In this document: one piece after another, positions 8,029-17,873 of the stretch
Position numbering within the stretch: position 1 is the stretch's first letter
How the letters are laid out: every line of letters starts with the position of its first letter
Assembly: GCA_963742715.1 (NCBI GenBank)
Contig: CAVUMR010000002.1
Coordinates: forward strand, 248,001-312,000
DNA length: 64,000 bases
Source of the DNA: CAVUMR01 sp963742715
Lineage (GTDB): Bacteria > Actinomycetota > Actinomycetes > Mycobacteriales > Micromonosporaceae
Reading direction: 5' to 3'
The notes under the pieces: model-generated
What the model was told of the DNA's origin: nothing
Databases searched by the model: none
The model's input: the letters and a program-made list of their open reading frames with translations, nothing else
Program-made: the position numbers and the translations under genes

Positions 8029-10590
8029 GTGACACAGGTGTCCCTGGTGAGGGCGCAGCCCGCGGCCGCCCCGGTGCGCAGCCCGTCGACCGGCCGCCCC
8101 ACCGCCGGCCGCCCCGCGGCCGACGGCGCCGCCGTCGGCGCCGCGACCGGTAGCCGGGACGAGCCAGCCGAAGCCGCCGGTCCGCCCGCCCCGGTCGGGC
8201 GCACCCCCGGATCCCCGTTGCGGATGCGCAACTGGCGGGTCCGCAGCAAGCTCGCCGCGGTGCTGATCGTGCCCGCCGTGGCGTTCAGCGTGGTCGCCGG
8301 TCTGGATATCGCGCACTCCGCCCAGGACGCCTTGGCGCTGGACCGGTTCGCCAGCCAGGTGGCCCTCGGCCGGCCGGTGACCGCGCTGGTGCAGGAGCTG
8401 CAGCGGGAGCGGGACCGCACCACCGGCTACATGATCGCCACCGGAAGCGGCCGCGGCGACGGCACCACCGACCAGCTCTCCGCCGCCCTCGCCGTCGACG
8501 CGCGGTCGGTGGACGCGGCCATCCGGCAGTACCGGCTGGCGGTGGCCCGGCTGCGGGCCGAACCCGGGCGTCAGGCGCAGGCCCGGTTGGCGGCCGCGGA
8601 TCGCGCGCTGTCCCAGCTCGAGCCGCTGCGTCAGTCCGTCCGGGTCGGCGCGCTGCGGCAGGGCGCGGTGTTCGACGGGTACGCGACGATCATCACCGCG
8701 CTGCTCGACGTGCTGCCGGACGCGTCCGGGGTGAGCGATGCCCGGCTGGCCCAGCAGGTCGCCGCGGTCAAGGACCTGAGCCTGGCCAAGGAGCTGGACG
8801 CGCAGCTGCGCGGTCGGCTGTACGCGATCGCCTATGCGGGCAGTTTCACGGTGGGCGAGTTCCAGGCGTTCGCCGACCTGCGCGCGGAGCGCTCGGCCGC
8901 GATCGACCGGTTCCGGGACGAGGCCGACCCGACGCAGCTCGGCGAGTACGAGGACGCGGTCAAGGGGCAGGCGGCGCTGGCCGCGGCACGGATCGAGCAG
9001 ACCGCGGTGGACCGGTACCAGGGTCCGAACCTCGGCATCGATCCGGAGCAGTGGTGGGCGGCCAGCACCACCCAACTGGAGCTCGTGCACACGGTCGAAC
9101 GGACGCTGCTCGACCAGGCCGTCACCGCCGCGGACGAACGTGGCCGGTCGGAGTGGCGCAGCGTGGCGCTCGCCGGCGTGCTGATCGGGCTGATCCTGGT
9201 CGCCGCGTTCCTGATCTCGCTGGCCATCGGCCGGTCGATGGCGCGGTCCCTGCGCCGGCTGCGCAACGAGGCCCGGACCATCGCGTACGAGCGGCTCCCG
9301 CAGGTCATCACCCGGCTGCGTACCACGCCGCGGGGCGATCCGGTGGTGGACGTGCCGCCCACCACGGTCGAGTCCTCCGACGACATCGGCGAGGTCGCGG
9401 TGGCCTTCGACGAGGTACACCGGGAGGCGGTCCGGCTCGCGCTCGAGCAGGCCGTACTGCGGCGCAACGTCAACGCGATGTTCGTCAACCTGGCCCGGCG
9501 CAGCCAGGTGCTGGTCGAGCGGCAGCTGCGGCTGATCGACAACCTGGAACAGCGGGAGCAGAGCACCGAACAACTCGAAGGCCTGTTCACGCTCGACCAC
9601 CTGGCCAGCCGGATGCGCCGTAACGACGAGAGCCTGCTGGTACTGGCCGGCAGCGAGTCCAGCCGCCGGTGGTCCGAGCCGGTGTCACTGGGCCAGGTGA
9701 TGCTCGCCGCGGTGGCCGAGATCGAGCACTACTCGCGGATCCGGCACGAGAGCCAGGACCGGATGTTCATCGTCGGTCACGCGGTCGCCGATCTCGTGCA
9801 CGTACTCGCCGAACTGCTGGAGAACGCCACGGCGTTCTCGCCGCCGACCACGGTCGTACACCTGACCGGGCGGCTGATCCGCGGCGGCACCGAAGCCATC
9901 ATCACGATCGAGGACGCCGGCATGGGGATGTCGCCGGGCGCCTTCAAGCAGGCCAACGGACAGCTCGCCGAGCCCCCGATCGTCGACGTCGCGGTGTCCG
10001 AGCGGATGGGGCTGTACGTGGTGAGCCACCTGGCCGCCCGGCACGGCATCGAGGTGGACCTGCGCCCGTCGGTGGCCGGCGGGGTGATCGCGGTGGTGGT
10101 GCTGCCGAGCGGGCTGCTCGCCACGCTGTCCGGTGGCAGCCCGGCGGACGTGCACCTGACCGGTACGACCTCCGACCGTCGGGTGCGCGGCGGACCGTTG
10201 GCCCGCCGCCCCGGCGCGCGACCCGCGAACGCGTTCATCACGTCCAGCCCGCTGACTCCGGGTACCGCCCGGCTGACCTCACCATGGTGGGTGGGGCAGA
10301 ACCCGGAGTGGGTCGGTCCGCCGGCCCGTGGCCAGAGTCGTACGGTTACCGCAGGAGTCAGCCCCGCGGGGTTGCCGATCCGGGTGCCGCTGGCCAACTG
10401 CCCGCCGGCCGTGGCCGACCAGCCGGTCACGGCGCGGAGCCCGGGGGCCCATCGGGCCAGTTCGGGAACCCTGCCCGAGCCGGAAGAGGTTGGCAGTACG
10501 CTGTCCCGGTTCTACAGCGGTGTACGGCGGGCGGACGCGGAGTACGACGTCAGTACTGACCCAGCCCCGAACCAGCCCCCCGTCAGCTAG
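8029..10590 (+). CDS. cvnA: Conservon sensor kinase CvnA-like (NIT domain, HAMP, HATPase)
   Basis: 853 aa. After a Pro/Ala-rich cytoplasmic leader comes a membrane span (about 74-95), an extracellular nitrate/nitrite-sensing (NIT-type) helical domain beginning QELQRERDRTTGYM, a second span (about 381-404), a HAMP region, a helical segment with NLARRSQVLVERQLRLID and LDHLASRMRRN (the family's dimerisation region, lacking a classic HEFRTPL H-box), and an ATPase domain with N-box ELLENATAFSPP (about 594-605) and DAGMGMS (about 629-635). A long disordered C-tail follows. GGAGGAG precedes the GTG. In conservons such kinases act with a roadblock protein and a Ras-like GTPase in membrane-associated signalling of development and antibiotic production. 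Confidence 0.92.
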   Translation: MTQVSLVRAQPAAAPVRSPSTGRPTAGRPAADGAAVGAATGSRDEPAEAAGPPAPVGRTPGSPLRMRNWRVRSKLAAVLIVPAVAFSVVAGLDIAHSAQDALALDRFASQVALGRPVTALVQELQRERDRTTGYMIATGSGRGDGTTDQLSAALAVDARSVDAAIRQYRLAVARLRAEPGRQAQARLAAADRALSQLEPLRQSVRVGALRQGAVFDGYATIITALLDVLPDASGVSDARLAQQVAAVKDLSLAKELDAQLRGRLYAIAYAGSFTVGEFQAFADLRAERSAAIDRFRDEADPTQLGEYEDAVKGQAALAAARIEQTAVDRYQGPNLGIDPEQWWAASTTQLELVHTVERTLLDQAVTAADERGRSEWRSVALAGVLIGLILVAAFLISLAIGRSMARSLRRLRNEARTIAYERLPQVITRLRTTPRGDPVVDVPPTTVESSDDIGEVAVAFDEVHREAVRLALEQAVLRRNVNAMFVNLARRSQVLVERQLRLIDNLEQREQSTEQLEGLFTLDHLASRMRRNDESLLVLAGSESSRRWSEPVSLGQVMLAAVAEIEHYSRIRHESQDRMFIVGHAVADLVHVLAELLENATAFSPPTTVVHLTGRLIRGGTEAIITIEDAGMGMSPGAFKQANGQLAEPPIVDVAVSERMGLYVVSHLAARHGIEVDLRPSVAGGVIAVVVLPSGLLATLSGGSPADVHLTGTTSDRRVRGGPLARRPGARPANAFITSSPLTPGTARLTSPWWVGQNPEWVGPPARGQSRTVTAGVSPAGLPIRVPLANCPPAVADQPVTARSPGAHRASSGTLPEPEEVGSTLSRFYSGVRRADAEYDVSTDPAPNQPPVS

Positions 10591-10608
10591 TACATCGGAG
10601 GAGTTCCG

Positions 10609-11028
10609 GTGGCTCTCAGCCCCGAAGCGCAGAACCTGAACTGGCTCATCAACGGTTTCCTCGAGCGGGTACCCGGCGCCGCTCACGCTGTCGTGGTGTC
10701 GACCGACGGCCTGCTGCTGGCCCGCTCGGACATGCTGCCGCGCGACCACGCCGACCAGTTGGCGGCGGTGACGTCCGGCCTGGTCAGCATCGCCAACGGC
10801 GCGGCGCAGATCTTCGCCGGCGACGAGGTCCGGCAGACCGTCATCGAGATGGGCCGGGGCTTCTTCGTGGTGATGGCGATCGGAGATGCGGCCATACTCG
10901 CCGTACTGGCGGCACACGACTGTGACATCGGCATGATCGGATATGAGATGGTTCGTCTGGCCCGGCAGGCCGGCGAGCTGCTCACTCCGGCGGTACGGGC
11001 CGAGCTGCAGGGCAGTCTGGCCGATTGA
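10609..11028 (+). CDS. cvnB: Roadblock/LC7-domain protein (CvnB-like)
   Basis: 139 aa, single roadblock/LC7 domain (LNWLINGFLERVPGAAHAVV, then DQLAAVTSGLVSIANGAAQIF). It starts 18 bp after cvnA with GGAGGAG before GTG, as in a typical conservon. Family members dimerise and bind the neighbouring GTPase as GAP/scaffold-like partners. The stop directly abuts the cvnD leader; there is no DUF742 gene in between. Confidence 0.93.
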   Translation: MALSPEAQNLNWLINGFLERVPGAAHAVVVSTDGLLLARSDMLPRDHADQLAAVTSGLVSIANGAAQIFAGDEVRQTVIEMGRGFFVVMAIGDAAILAVLAAHDCDIGMIGYEMVRLARQAGELLTPAVRAELQGSLAD

Positions 11029-11066
11029 CCGCATCTGATGAGACGTCGGGGTCGACGGAGGGAATC

Positions 11067-11693
11067 GTGAACGCACAGCCGGGTGCACCGATGGGACCGG
11101 CCGGACAATCGGGGTCGGCGGGCGGGCGGCCGACCTCGGCGAAGATCATCGTGGCCGGCGGCTTCGGCGTCGGCAAGACCACGATGGTCGGCTCGGTGTC
11201 CGAGATCACGCCGCTGACCACCGAGGCGATCATGACCTCGGCCGGCGTCGGGGTGGACCACAATCCGGATGTACCGCAGAAGACCACCACCACCGTGGCG
11301 ATGGACTTCGGTCGGATCACCATGGATTCCGACGTGATCCTGTACCTGTTCGGTACCCCGGGGCAGACCCGGTTCTGGTTCATGTGGGACGAGCTCGTGC
11401 GGGGCGCGATCGGCGCGGTCGTACTGGTGGACACCCGCCGGCTGGCCGACTGTTTCGCCGCGGTCGACTTCTTCGAGAACCGGCGACTGCCGTACGTGGT
11501 CGCGATCAACTGCTTCGACGGGCTCCAGCACCACGAGTCCGAGCAGGTACGGGAGGCGTTGGCGATCGGGCCGGACGTGCCGATCCTGGCCACCGATGCC
11601 CGCGGCCGGGAGTCGACGAAACTGGTGCTGATCACGCTGGTGCAGTACGTCATGTCGCTGCGCCGCGGTCAGGTGAGCGCGCCCGCGAGGTGA
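11067..11693 (+). CDS. cvnD: Conservon GTP-binding protein (CvnD-like)
   Basis: 208 aa, small Ras-like ATP/GTP-binding protein. P-loop GGFGVGKTT at residues 31-39, DxxG-like segment YLFGTPGQTRFWFMW, then VVLVDTRRLADCF and VVAINCFDG (NKxD-equivalent), matching CvnD proteins. The GTG at 11067 is preceded by GGAGGG with 5-nt spacing; a TTG at 11025 overlapping the cvnB stop would add 14 residues but lacks a ribosome site. In the four-gene conservon order A-B-C-D a DUF742 gene (C) normally lies between B and D; here it is absent. The 3' end, including the stop codon, is part of a 29-bp tandem duplication. Confidence 0.92.
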   Translation: MNAQPGAPMGPAGQSGSAGGRPTSAKIIVAGGFGVGKTTMVGSVSEITPLTTEAIMTSAGVGVDHNPDVPQKTTTTVAMDFGRITMDSDVILYLFGTPGQTRFWFMWDELVRGAIGAVVLVDTRRLADCFAAVDFFENRRLPYVVAINCFDGLQHHESEQVREALAIGPDVPILATDARGRESTKLVLITLVQYVMSLRRGQVSAPAR

Positions 11694-11730
11694 CCGGCGG
11701 AGTGAGCGCGCCCGCGCGGTGACCGGCGTC
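11673..11730. repeat. 29-bp tandem duplication spanning the cvnD stop codon
   Basis: Two copies (11673-11701 and 11702-11730) share gtgagcgcgcccgcg followed by ggtgaccggcg. The first copy contains the last codons and TGA of cvnD; the second is a downstream copy of the gene end. Confidence 0.9.
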
Positions 11731-11746
11731 GCGCGGTGGGCGCCGC

Positions 11747-12838
11747 TCAGCGGTCGAAGCGGATCACCGTGCGCGCGCCGCGACCGGCCTCCATCCAGGA
11801 GAACGCCGAGTCCACCTCGTCCAGGCCGACCTCGTCGGTGACGAGGGACCGCAGGTCCAGTTTTCCGGCCCGGTAGTCGTCGAGCAGCAGCGGGATGTCC
11901 CGGGCCGGGTCGCTGTTGCCGTACATGCAGCCGGCCAGGGTGCGCGCGAAGAACGCCACCTCCAGCGCGGTGAAGGTCACCGGATCGTCCTGCCGACCCA
12001 GCCCGACCACGGTCGCCCGGCCGCCGCGCCGCGTCACCGACCAGGCGGTACGGATCGTCTCGGCCCGGCCGACGCATTCGATCGCGTGGTCGGCACCGAT
12101 CCCGCCGGTGCGCGCGCGTACCTGCTTGCCGAGGTCCTTCGACGGCTCGAGCACCTCGGTCGCGCCGAGCCGGCGGGCCAGCGCCGCCTTGTCCGGCGCC
12201 GGGTCCACGGCGATCACCGGATCCGCGCCGGCGACCGCGGCCGCCTGCACGGCGGACAGCCCGACCCCGCCGAGGCCGATCACCACCACCGATTCACCGG
12301 CCCGTACCCGCGCGGAGTTGCGCACCGCGCCGGAGCCGGTCAGCACCGCACAGCCGAGCAGCGCCGCCTCGGTCAACGGCACGTCATCGGGTACCGGGAT
12401 GCAGGCGTTCGCGCCGACCACGGTCTCGGTGGCGAACGCGCCGGTACCCAGTCCCGGGTACACCCCGGTGCCGTCGCCGAGGGTGGCGTACGGCCGGGTG
12501 CTCAACTCGCCGGCGTTCGCGCACAGGTACGGCTCGCCGTGCTCGCAGAACCAGCACCGGCCGCACGGCGGCGTCCAGTTGAGTACCACCGGTTCGCCCA
12601 CCCGCAGTGGTACGTCGGGGCCGACCGCGACCACGTGACCGGCGCCCTCGTGTCCGAGTACCACCGGCATCTTCTGGCGCAGCGTGCCGCGGGCGAGCGA
12701 CAGGTCGGAGTGGCACACCCCGGTGGCCGCCATCCGTACCCGTACCTGCCCCGGCCCCGGATCGGGCAGCTCGATCTCGGTGATGGACAGGGGTCCGCCG
12801 ACCTCGTGGAGGACCGCGGCCCGTGCGACCATACCCAT
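11747..12838 (-). CDS. Zinc-dependent alcohol dehydrogenase (MDR family)
   Basis: 363 aa. Catalytic zinc ligands C42 (GVCHSD) and H63-E64 (GHEGAGH); structural zinc cysteines C92, C95, C98 and C106 (PCGRCWFC...LC). The Rossmann motif GLGGVG lies near residue 188. The overall form is that of class III/NDMA- or mycothiol-dependent-like alcohol dehydrogenases, but a specific cofactor or substrate cannot be assigned. It is transcribed convergently to the conservon, with only the 11673-11730 repeat region between them. The start ATG at 12838 has no Shine-Dalgarno but is preceded by a -10-like hexamer at leaderless spacing. Confidence 0.9.
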   Translation of the reverse strand: MGMVARAAVLHEVGGPLSITEIELPDPGPGQVRVRMAATGVCHSDLSLARGTLRQKMPVVLGHEGAGHVVAVGPDVPLRVGEPVVLNWTPPCGRCWFCEHGEPYLCANAGELSTRPYATLGDGTGVYPGLGTGAFATETVVGANACIPVPDDVPLTEAALLGCAVLTGSGAVRNSARVRAGESVVVIGLGGVGLSAVQAAAVAGADPVIAVDPAPDKAALARRLGATEVLEPSKDLGKQVRARTGGIGADHAIECVGRAETIRTAWSVTRRGGRATVVGLGRQDDPVTFTALEVAFFARTLAGCMYGNSDPARDIPLLLDDYRAGKLDLRSLVTDEVGLDEVDSAFSWMEAGRGARTVIRFDR

Positions 12839-12844
12839 CCGCCC

Positions 12845-12850
12845 AGTCTG
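12845..12850 (-). promoter_or_regulatory. Leaderless-type -10 element (CAGACT) for the alcohol dehydrogenase
   Basis: CAGACT ends 6 nt before the ATG at 12838. The same hexamer with the same 6-nt spacing is found before the S9 peptidase at 45100. It deviates from TANNNT at the first base. Confidence 0.35.
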
Positions 12851-13046
12851 CTGTACCGCGGTCCGATCGGCGCGACGCCCGCGACGGCCGGCCCCCTGGC
12901 CGGGACGGTACGGCCGGATTGTCGTGCTGGGCCGGGTGGATCATGGACAGACGCCTTGCCAATACCGGCTCCCGACTCCGACGGTGAACTCACACAGGTC
13001 CGACCTGGTGCGATCCCCTCAAGCCGGTGCGACAAGGGAGCCGACC

Positions 13047-13268
13047 ATGAGCGAGTACGAAGCCGCGCAAAGCGCCTCCGCGGCGGCGGCGGACGCCTGG
13101 CAGGCGGCCGACGCGGCGCACGACGCCGCGCAGGTAGCGCAGGAGGCGGCGGCCATCATGCCGGCCGCGCCGATGGAGCTGCCCGGCATGGGTTCCGACT
13201 CCGACACCGCCACCGCGGGTGCTGACCTGTCCACCGGTCAGCCCAGCGGCCCCGGCGACTTTTCGTAG
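13047..13268 (+). CDS. Small Ala/Gln-rich helical protein, unknown
   Basis: 73 aa. Residues 6-35 are an Ala-rich helix with Gln, Asp and Trp in heptad-like spacing (QSASAAAADAWQAADAAHDA), likely a coiled coil or surface helix; the rest is Pro/Gly/Ser/Asp-rich and probably disordered. No signal peptide. AAGGGAG stands 6 nt before the ATG. It ends 8 bp before the DUF6338-like membrane gene, so the two are probably co-transcribed. Not recognised as a named family. Confidence 0.65.
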   Translation: MSEYEAAQSASAAAADAWQAADAAHDAAQVAQEAAAIMPAAPMELPGMGSDSDTATAGADLSTGQPSGPGDFS

Positions 13269-13276
13269 CCGGCGAG

Positions 13277-14053
13277 ATGATCCCTGAGACCGCGGGCGCG
13301 TTACTGGCCTTTCTGGGGTTGGTCGCGCCAGGTCTGGTGTTCGAGTTGCTGCGGGAGCGCCGCCGGCCGGGCACCACCGAGACGGCGTTCCGCGAAGCGA
13401 GCCGGGTGGCGCTGACCAGCCTGGTGTTCACCGTCGGCGCGCTGTTGCTGCTGGGCGTGCTGCACCTGGTGTGGCCGGCGGCGGTCGTCGATCCACAGCA
13501 GTGGCTGCGCGAGGGCGGCCGGTACGTCCAGGACAACTACGGGCTGGTGGCGCTGACTCTCGGGCTCGAGGTGGTACTGGCGAGTTGCCTGGCCATGCTG
13601 TGGCACCTGGTCCTGTCCGGGTCCGGGCACGGCACCGGCCGGATCGAGTCCGGCGGGTTGTGGTTCCAGGTGCTCAACCGGGACAAGCCCCGTGGTTCGC
13701 AGGTGTGGGCGCACGTACGGCTCACCGACGGTACGACCTTCTGGGGATACGTACGCGGGTACACCGCGGTGGAGAAACTCGAGGACCGGGAGCTCGTGCT
13801 CGAGGGCGTACACCTCAGCCAGCAGGAGGGCCCGAGCCGGCAGAACGGGTCGATGCCGGCGCGCCAGACGGTGGGCTCCGACTGGGAGTCGGTGGTACTG
13901 CGCGGCTCCGATATCCGGTACCTCCGGGTGCAGTACCGCGACAACCTCGGCATCCGGGTCGACTCGGCCCGTCGTACCGACGCGGTCAACCGGCTCCTGA
14001 ACCAGCCGGTCATCCCGCCGGCCACGCCACCGACCGCTGACACGTCCGCCTAG
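13277..14053 (+). CDS. Membrane protein, DUF6338-like
   Basis: 258 aa. Three hydrophobic spans (about 5-23, 45-68 and 92-112) are followed by a soluble domain of about 140 residues containing VWAHVRLTDGTTFWGYVRGYT and RELVLEGVHL, a small beta-rich module as in DUF6338 proteins of actinomycetes. Function unknown; such proteins occur near signalling or phage-related loci. It follows the 73-aa protein by 8 bp. Confidence 0.75.
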   Translation: MIPETAGALLAFLGLVAPGLVFELLRERRRPGTTETAFREASRVALTSLVFTVGALLLLGVLHLVWPAAVVDPQQWLREGGRYVQDNYGLVALTLGLEVVLASCLAMLWHLVLSGSGHGTGRIESGGLWFQVLNRDKPRGSQVWAHVRLTDGTTFWGYVRGYTAVEKLEDRELVLEGVHLSQQEGPSRQNGSMPARQTVGSDWESVVLRGSDIRYLRVQYRDNLGIRVDSARRTDAVNRLLNQPVIPPATPPTADTSA

Positions 14054-14081
14054 GGGTTCGGGGTAGCCGGGTCGGGCGCGG

Positions 14082-14357
14082 TCAGGACAGGTGCTGGGCG
14101 TTCCACGACCAGTAGGCGGTGACCGCGTCCCGGGTACGGGTGGTGGCGGTGTCGAACGCCGTGGTCAGCGCGTCGATGTCGCCGCCGTACGGGCTGTCGG
14201 TACCGAACTCGGTGGCCATGTGGTCGGCCAGTCGGGCCAGCAGGCGCCAGTCGGCTTCGGCTTTGTCGCGCAGGGCCAGGTACCGCTGCCAGACCGAGTC
14301 GTCGCTCCGGCGCTGGGTGGTGACCGCCGAACCGCCGGTGGCACGCGGCCGCGTCAC
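14082..14357 (-). CDS. Small hypothetical protein of an XRE/DUF397-linked operon
   Basis: 91 aa, soluble, mostly helical: SVWQRYLALRDKAEADWRLL and DIDALTTAFDTATTRTRDAV. GTG start with GGAGGGA 4 nt upstream; it overlaps the stop of the preceding 51-aa gene (GTGA). No recognised domain. Its position, divergent from an XRE-DUF5753/DUF397 pair, suggests that the regulator controls it. Confidence 0.7.
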   Translation of the reverse strand: MTRPRATGGSAVTTQRRSDDSVWQRYLALRDKAEADWRLLARLADHMATEFGTDSPYGGDIDALTTAFDTATTRTRDAVTAYWSWNAQHLS

Positions 14358-14509
14358 GCGGTCCCTCCGTGCCGGGGCTGGCCGGTCACCGACCGGTCGA
14401 CGGTGATGCCGCAGCGCCGGCAGTACAGGGCCGGCCGCTGCGGTATCAGCAGCATCCCGATCAGTACACCGGCGAGCAGGCCGGCTACCCCGATGAGCGG
14501 CACTGTCAT
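14354..14509 (-). CDS. 51-residue membrane microprotein with CxxC knuckle
   Basis: 51 aa: an N-terminal membrane helix (about residues 3-23, VPLIGVAGLLAGVLIGMLL) followed by a short basic tail with YCRRCG, a CxxC zinc- or redox-type knuckle. AAGGAG lies 7 nt before the ATG, and the stop overlaps the GTG of the 91-aa gene, so both form an operon. It is divergently transcribed from the XRE regulator at 14805. Function unknown; it could be a membrane-anchored output of that regulator. Confidence 0.7.
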   Translation of the reverse strand: MTVPLIGVAGLLAGVLIGMLLIPQRPALYCRRCGITVDRSVTGQPRHGGTA

Positions 14510-14612
14510 GACGTACTCCTTCGCCTGGGCGGGTCGGGATCAGCGGCGAGGGGTGCCTGGTGCTCGCGACGTGGTGGCCCTGGATCAGCCGACCGGTGAG
14601 CCCCGGAATCTC

Positions 14613-14651
14613 TGACTACTCAACGTGCTGACGTGACTACGGAGCTAGCAT
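14613..14651. promoter_or_regulatory. Candidate operator/promoter in the XRE divergent region
   Basis: Two copies of TGACTAC start 21 bp apart (14613-14619 and 14634-14640), i.e. two helical turns, directly followed by TAGCAT (14646-14651), a TANNNT -10-like box reading toward the XRE gene. The tract sits between two divergent transcription units and is less G+C-rich than its flanks. The spacing suits a dimeric HTH regulator; no -35 is clear. Confidence 0.3.
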
Positions 14652-14804
14652 AGGGCTGATCATCCGCGATGGTGGAGAACTCAGATTTACGTCGTAAGAC
14701 TTCTGCCCACCGGGTGACCACAGCGCAGCCGTCCCCTCCGTCGGTGCCCGTCCGGGCGACCGTCGGCTGGCGCCTACCGGTACGCCGCAGGAGGACGCGC
14801 GCCC

Positions 14805-15677
14805 ATGTCGAAGCCGATCGGCCCGACCATTCCTCGCTGGCAACTCGGCGAGCAGTTGAGCCGGTTACGGGATCGGGCCGGGGTTTCGCAGGCGCGGATC
14901 GCCGCCCGCCTCGATTGCTCGGTCAGCAAGATTCAGAAAATCGAGGCCGGTGAGGTCGGCGTGGTCCGGGCCGAACTGGAAGCGATGCTGACCGAATACC
15001 AGGTGACCGACGACCGCATGCACGACGAGTTGTTCGAGCTGCAGAAGCTCGGCAAACAGCGCGGTTGGTGGTCGGGATACGGCGCCGTGCCCGCGCCATT
15101 CGCGACGTTCCTCGGCTTGGAGAGCGCGGCCCGGACCATCAAGGTATTCGAACCGCTGATGGTGTACGGCCTGCTGCAGACCGAGTGCTACGCCCGCGCC
15201 ATCGAGGCGACCTGCAACGTCAACGCCTCCGAGGAACAGATAGAACGGCAGGTCAGCCTGCGGCTGGAGCGTCAGCAGCAGGTGTTCGGAGAGGATCCGC
15301 CGGAGGTCTGGGTACTGCTCGACGAGGCGGTACTGCACCGGGAAATGGGCAGCCGGGGCGTGATGGCCGATCAGTTGCAGCAGCTGCTGAAATTGCCTAA
15401 ACGGATCACCCTGCAGATTGTGCCGTTCAGTAGTGGCGGCCATCCCGGCATCCTCGGCGGCTTCACGATCTTCGAGTTCGACGAGCGGATGCACACGCCT
15501 GTCGTGTACGTCGAGGGACCGGCCGGGAACCTGTATATGGAGAAGGAAGATGATGTGAATCGGTGTAATCTGGCATATAGCCACATGACCGCATCGGCTA
15601 TGAACAAACAGGAATCCGCCAGGCTGATTGCGGCCATGGCCCGCCAATCCGCCGAGTCCACGAGGAGCGAGGAGTGA
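14805..15677 (+). CDS. XRE-family regulator with DUF5753 (WhiJ/AbaA-type)
   Basis: 290 aa. N-terminal helix-turn-helix (about 12-50: LSRLRDRAGVSQARIAARL, CSVSKIQKIEAGE) and a C-terminal DUF5753 domain with QRGWWSGYG, LLQTECYARAI and TLQIVPFSSGGHPG, a domain almost restricted to actinomycete XRE regulators. These are usually paired with a DUF397 protein and influence development or secondary metabolism in Streptomyces (whiJ, scr1/scr2, aba-type loci). AGGAGG is 11 nt before the ATG. Its GC and use of AAA/AAT codons are somewhat lower-biased than neighbours. It overlaps the DUF397 gene by 4 bp. Confidence 0.93.
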   Translation: MSKPIGPTIPRWQLGEQLSRLRDRAGVSQARIAARLDCSVSKIQKIEAGEVGVVRAELEAMLTEYQVTDDRMHDELFELQKLGKQRGWWSGYGAVPAPFATFLGLESAARTIKVFEPLMVYGLLQTECYARAIEATCNVNASEEQIERQVSLRLERQQQVFGEDPPEVWVLLDEAVLHREMGSRGVMADQLQQLLKLPKRITLQIVPFSSGGHPGILGGFTIFEFDERMHTPVVYVEGPAGNLYMEKEDDVNRCNLAYSHMTASAMNKQESARLIAAMARQSAESTRSEE

Positions 15678-15877
15678 CTCCTGACCTGACCGGCGCCGAG
15701 TGGCGCAAGAGCAGCAAGTCGGCAACCAACGGACAGTGTGTCGAGGTCGCCGACCTCGACACCCATGTCGCCGTGCGGGACTCGAAGAACCCGGACGGCC
15801 CCGCGCTCGTGTTCACGGGCGCACAGTGGAACGTGTTCCTCGCCGGCATCGTGGCGGGCGAGTTCGAAATCGGCTGA
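15674..15877 (+). CDS. DUF397 protein, partner of the XRE regulator
   Basis: 67 aa, one DUF397 domain: WRKSSKSATNGQCVEVAD and VAVRDSKNPDGPALVF are the defining motifs. GTG start overlapping the XRE stop (GTGA). The pair XRE-DUF5753/DUF397 is a recurrent actinomycete module in which the small protein is thought to bind and modulate the regulator. Confidence 0.95.
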   Translation: MTPDLTGAEWRKSSKSATNGQCVEVADLDTHVAVRDSKNPDGPALVFTGAQWNVFLAGIVAGEFEIG

Positions 15878-15891
15878 CCCAGCAACCGTTC

Positions 15892-15927
15892 CGGCATCCC
15901 GGGCGCCTCGGCGCGCCCGGGATGCCG
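15892..15927. terminator. Bidirectional terminator hairpin
   Basis: A perfect 15-bp stem (15892-15906 with 15913-15927) and 6-nt loop, between the convergent DUF397 and aldehyde dehydrogenase genes. There is no U-tract, as usual in high-GC actinomycetes. Confidence 0.85.
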
Positions 15928-15957
15928 TCGCGTGTGGGCACGGCGCCGCGCCGCCGG

Positions 15958-17375
<1,418 letters not shown>

Positions 17376-17379
<4 letters not shown>

Positions 17380-17873
17380 GCCGGTGGCTCCGCGGCAGCG
17401 GCCGGCGCCGCACCGGGCTCGTCCAGGATGAACCGGGTGACGGTCTCGGCCACGCAGCACGGCTTGTCGATGCCCTGCGCCTCGACCACCACCTGACTGA
17501 TCGCCTGTACGCCGCCGGTCACCTCCTCGACGGAGATCACCGTGACCGTGGCCCGCACCGCGGTACCGACCGGCACCGGCGCCGGGAAGCGCACCTTGTT
17601 CAGCCCGTAGTTGATCGCCAGCCGGCTGCCCTGTACCCGGAAGATGTCCCGGACCAGCACCGGGATCAGCGACAGCGTCAGGTACCCGTGCGCGATCGTG
17701 GTACCGAACGGGCCGCTCGCCGCGCGTTCCGCGTCGATATGGATCCACTGGTCGTCGCCGGTCGCGGCGGCGAACCCGTTGATCCGGTCCTGGTCGACGA
17801 TGTGCCAGTCGCTGTGCCCGAGCACCGTGTCCACCACGCCGGCCAGCTCGGTGGGGGAGTTGAAGGTACGCAT
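17376..17873 (-). CDS. MaoC-like (R)-specific enoyl-CoA hydratase
   Basis: 165 aa hot-dog fold protein. The catalytic pattern FAAATGDDQWIHIDAERA, with D40 and H45 followed by GTTIAHGYLTLSLIP, is that of MaoC/(R)-hydratase proteins. It would hydrate enoyl-CoA intermediates. The ATG at 17873 overlaps the thiolase stop by one base (TGATG), and its stop overlaps the aldehyde dehydrogenase start by 4 bp; both imply co-translation within the acyl-CoA cluster. Confidence 0.88.

Noticed and set aside
14082..15877. Classical toxin-antitoxin system
   Set aside because: The XRE protein carries DUF5753, not an antitoxin fold, and neither small protein resembles a known toxin; only a regulated small-protein unit can be claimed.
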